From the NCBI GenBank assembly GCA_900540785.1, contig UQHF01000014.1:22323-86322 (forward strand): a stretch of DNA of 64,000 bases. Reading direction: 5' to 3'. A program made the position numbers and the translations under genes. Positions 63,035-64,000 of this stretch are shown here, piece after piece. This DNA is from an uncultured Blautia sp. Lineage in GTDB: Bacteria; Bacillota; Clostridia; Lachnospirales; Lachnospiraceae. Numbering within the stretch: position 1 is the first letter of the stretch; each line of letters opens with the position of its first letter. A model generated the notes under the pieces. The model saw nothing but the letters and a program-made list of their open reading frames with translations, was not told the DNA's origin and did no database searches.

Positions 63035-63850
63035 TTGAAGACAGCAGAATTTTACAGAGGGATTTCTCTTCCGGAGGAAGCAATAGAGCTTCTGGAGAAA
63101 GTAAAAGATACAGATGAAAAAGAGATGAAAGTGCTTTTTCAGAATAACAGAGAAGTTTTTTACAAAAATATATTAAAAAGAGAAAATCCGTGGCTCAGCT
63201 TTTTGTATTATTATTCACAGATGGCGTGTGATACATGGGAAGAATATAAAAAAAGAGGAATTTCAGAAAAAATATATTGGGATACTTTTTCTGATTTTAC
63301 AATCTGGTGCCAGAACTGTAAAGAAGAGACTGGAAAATATGGACTTCGTCAGTATGAATGGCTGTTTCGTCATATTGATATGACACTTTTCCGTCTCGGC
63401 CGTCTTCAGTTTGAAGTTTTTCCGTCAGAGTGGAATCTGACATATGGGGAGTATACCGTCAAAAAAGGGGAAGATGTTATCTATGTACATATTCCCCAGG
63501 GAGCACCCCTTGCAAAAGCGGAATGTGAAAAATCTTTTAAAGAGGCATTTTCTATTTTCGGAAAAGAAAAGGCGTATATTTGTCATTCATGGCTTCTTGG
63601 TCCGGAATTGTCTGAGATTCTGGATGAAAATTCCAATATAGGAAAATTCAGAAGTTTTTTTCATGTGGTTTTTCGGGATTATGATACGAGAGAGGCTGAA
63701 GAACGGATATTTAAAATAGTGCAGGAGAATGTTTCCATGTATCCGGAAACAAGCAGCCTTCAAAGAGCTGCAAAACAGTTCCTTATGGAAGGTGGACGTT
63801 TGGGAAATGGCGTTGGAATTTTAAAGGAGAGCTGTCTGAATTGTAGATAA
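63035..63850 (+). CDS. N-acyltransferase-like protein (GNAT-like C-terminal domain)
   Basis: 271 residues, starting at TTG after AGGGGGC; the nearby ATG is followed at once by a stop. It fits proteins annotated as acyltransferase-domain (NAT_N/NAT_C, DUF5596) that often end glycan-use operons in Lachnospiraceae. An N-terminal helical half (about 1-125) leads to a GNAT-like second half (FEVFPSEWNL, VYVHIPQGAPL, CHSWLLGPEL). It is the last gene of the fucoside operon. Function unproven; family assignment is from memory of the pattern. Confidence 0.7.
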   Translation: MKTAEFYRGISLPEEAIELLEKVKDTDEKEMKVLFQNNREVFYKNILKRENPWLSFLYYYSQMACDTWEEYKKRGISEKIYWDTFSDFTIWCQNCKEETGKYGLRQYEWLFRHIDMTLFRLGRLQFEVFPSEWNLTYGEYTVKKGEDVIYVHIPQGAPLAKAECEKSFKEAFSIFGKEKAYICHSWLLGPELSEILDENSNIGKFRSFFHVVFRDYDTREAEERIFKIVQENVSMYPETSSLQRAAKQFLMEGGRLGNGVGILKESCLNCR

Positions 63851-63893
63851 AAGTAGAAAAAAATAAAAAAATCAAAAAAAATAAAAAAAGGTA

Positions 63894-63922
63894 TTGACAA
63901 AACAGGAAACATATTATATACT
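63894..63922 (+). promoter_or_regulatory. tRNA-Gly promoter
   Basis: TTGACA, 17-bp spacer, TATACT, 27 bases before the tRNA. The A-rich stretch before it holds no terminator hairpin for the upstream operon. Confidence 0.9.
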
Positions 63923-63948
63923 AATCAACGTTGAAGCGACAGAAACAC

Positions 63949-64000
63949 GCGGGTGTAGTTCAATGGTAGAACACCAGCCTTCCAAGCTGGATACGTGGGT
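63949..64000 (+). tRNA. tRNA-Gly (TCC), 3' partial
   Basis: Acceptor GCGGGUG, D-arm with GGTAGAACA and anticodon stem-loop CCAGC-CUUCCAA-GCUGG giving anticodon UCC. The gene runs off the window end before the T-arm. Confidence 0.93.

Noticed and set aside
16699..64000. A giant skin-like element running from the catalase fragment to beyond the window
   Set aside because: It would have to contain ssrA, ung, tgt, yajC, cysE and tRNA genes. Such housekeeping content makes a phage-like excisable element implausible; local truncation or later rearrangement fits better.
1..64000. CRISPR array
   Set aside because: No series of direct repeats with regular unique spacers was seen; the only exact tandem repeat of note is the pair of decamers at 30698-30717.

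Overview
The window is about 64 kb of a low-to-moderate GC Firmicutes chromosome. It most resembles a gut Lachnospiraceae (Clostridium cluster XIVa; Blautia/Ruminococcus-like). The grounds are YesM/YesN-type two-component systems, ABC sugar importers without their own ATPase genes, a GPH symporter with an HPr-like protein, a SpoVB-like flippase, a 2-hydroxyacyl-CoA dehydratase-activase giant protein, and AGGAGG ribosome-binding sites throughout. The genus cannot be fixed from sequence reading alone. Family calls come from motifs read in the translations; no database search was run.

Layout. (1) 1-3.75 kb: the 3' part of a PflA-like radical SAM gene, convergent with a trkA-trkH potassium-uptake operon. 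(2) 3.9-13.6 kb: a beta-L-arabinofuranoside locus: YesM kinase, YesN regulator and a solute-binding protein, then a promoter and a second binding protein, two permeases and a GH127 beta-L-arabinofuranosidase, closed by a strong terminator. (3) 13.8-16.1 kb: an AraC regulator divergent from a MATE exporter. (4) 16.1-18.4 kb: a 5'-truncated manganese catalase (CotJC-like) abutting a large serine recombinase and a small ORF, the most clearly rearranged part of the window. (5) 18.4-22.8 kb: an AraC regulator divergent from a GPH symporter, a Crh-like HPr homologue without the active-site histidine, and a GH78-like alpha-L-rhamnosidase. (6) 22.8-29.4 kb: a secreted metallo-beta-lactamase-fold protein, ssrA (tmRNA), an OmpR/histidine-kinase pair, ung and a SpoVB-like flippase. 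(7) 29.5-45.2 kb: LacI regulator divergent from a nine-gene, 14.5 kb maltodextrin/glycogen operon (malEFG-like, pullulanase, debranching enzyme, phosphorylase, MalQ, neopullulanase-like enzyme, oligo-1,6-glucosidase). (8) 45.2-53.3 kb: a 1414-residue dehydratase-activase protein, tgt, yajC, tRNA-Trp, tRNA-Ser and cysE. (9) 53.3-63.9 kb: an alpha-fucoside locus: YesM/YesN/binding lipoprotein, then a second binding protein, two permeases, a GH29 fucosidase, a Gfo/Idh/MocA oxidoreductase and an N-acyltransferase-like protein. The window ends inside a tRNA-Gly gene.

How it works together. Three glycan-import systems (arabinofuranoside, maltodextrin, fucoside) each bring oligosaccharides in by ABC importers that must borrow an ATPase encoded elsewhere (MsmX-type, inferred). 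A fourth locus (rhamnoside) uses a cation symporter. All of the glycoside hydrolases that cleave the imported sugars appear cytoplasmic. The arabinofuranoside and fucoside loci share one architecture: kinase, regulator and a sensor-side binding protein in a tight cluster, followed by a separately promoted transport binding protein, permeases and enzymes. This suggests binding-protein-assisted three-component sensing, and with the recombinase-disrupted catalase and the HPr-like protein it is the main item worth following up.
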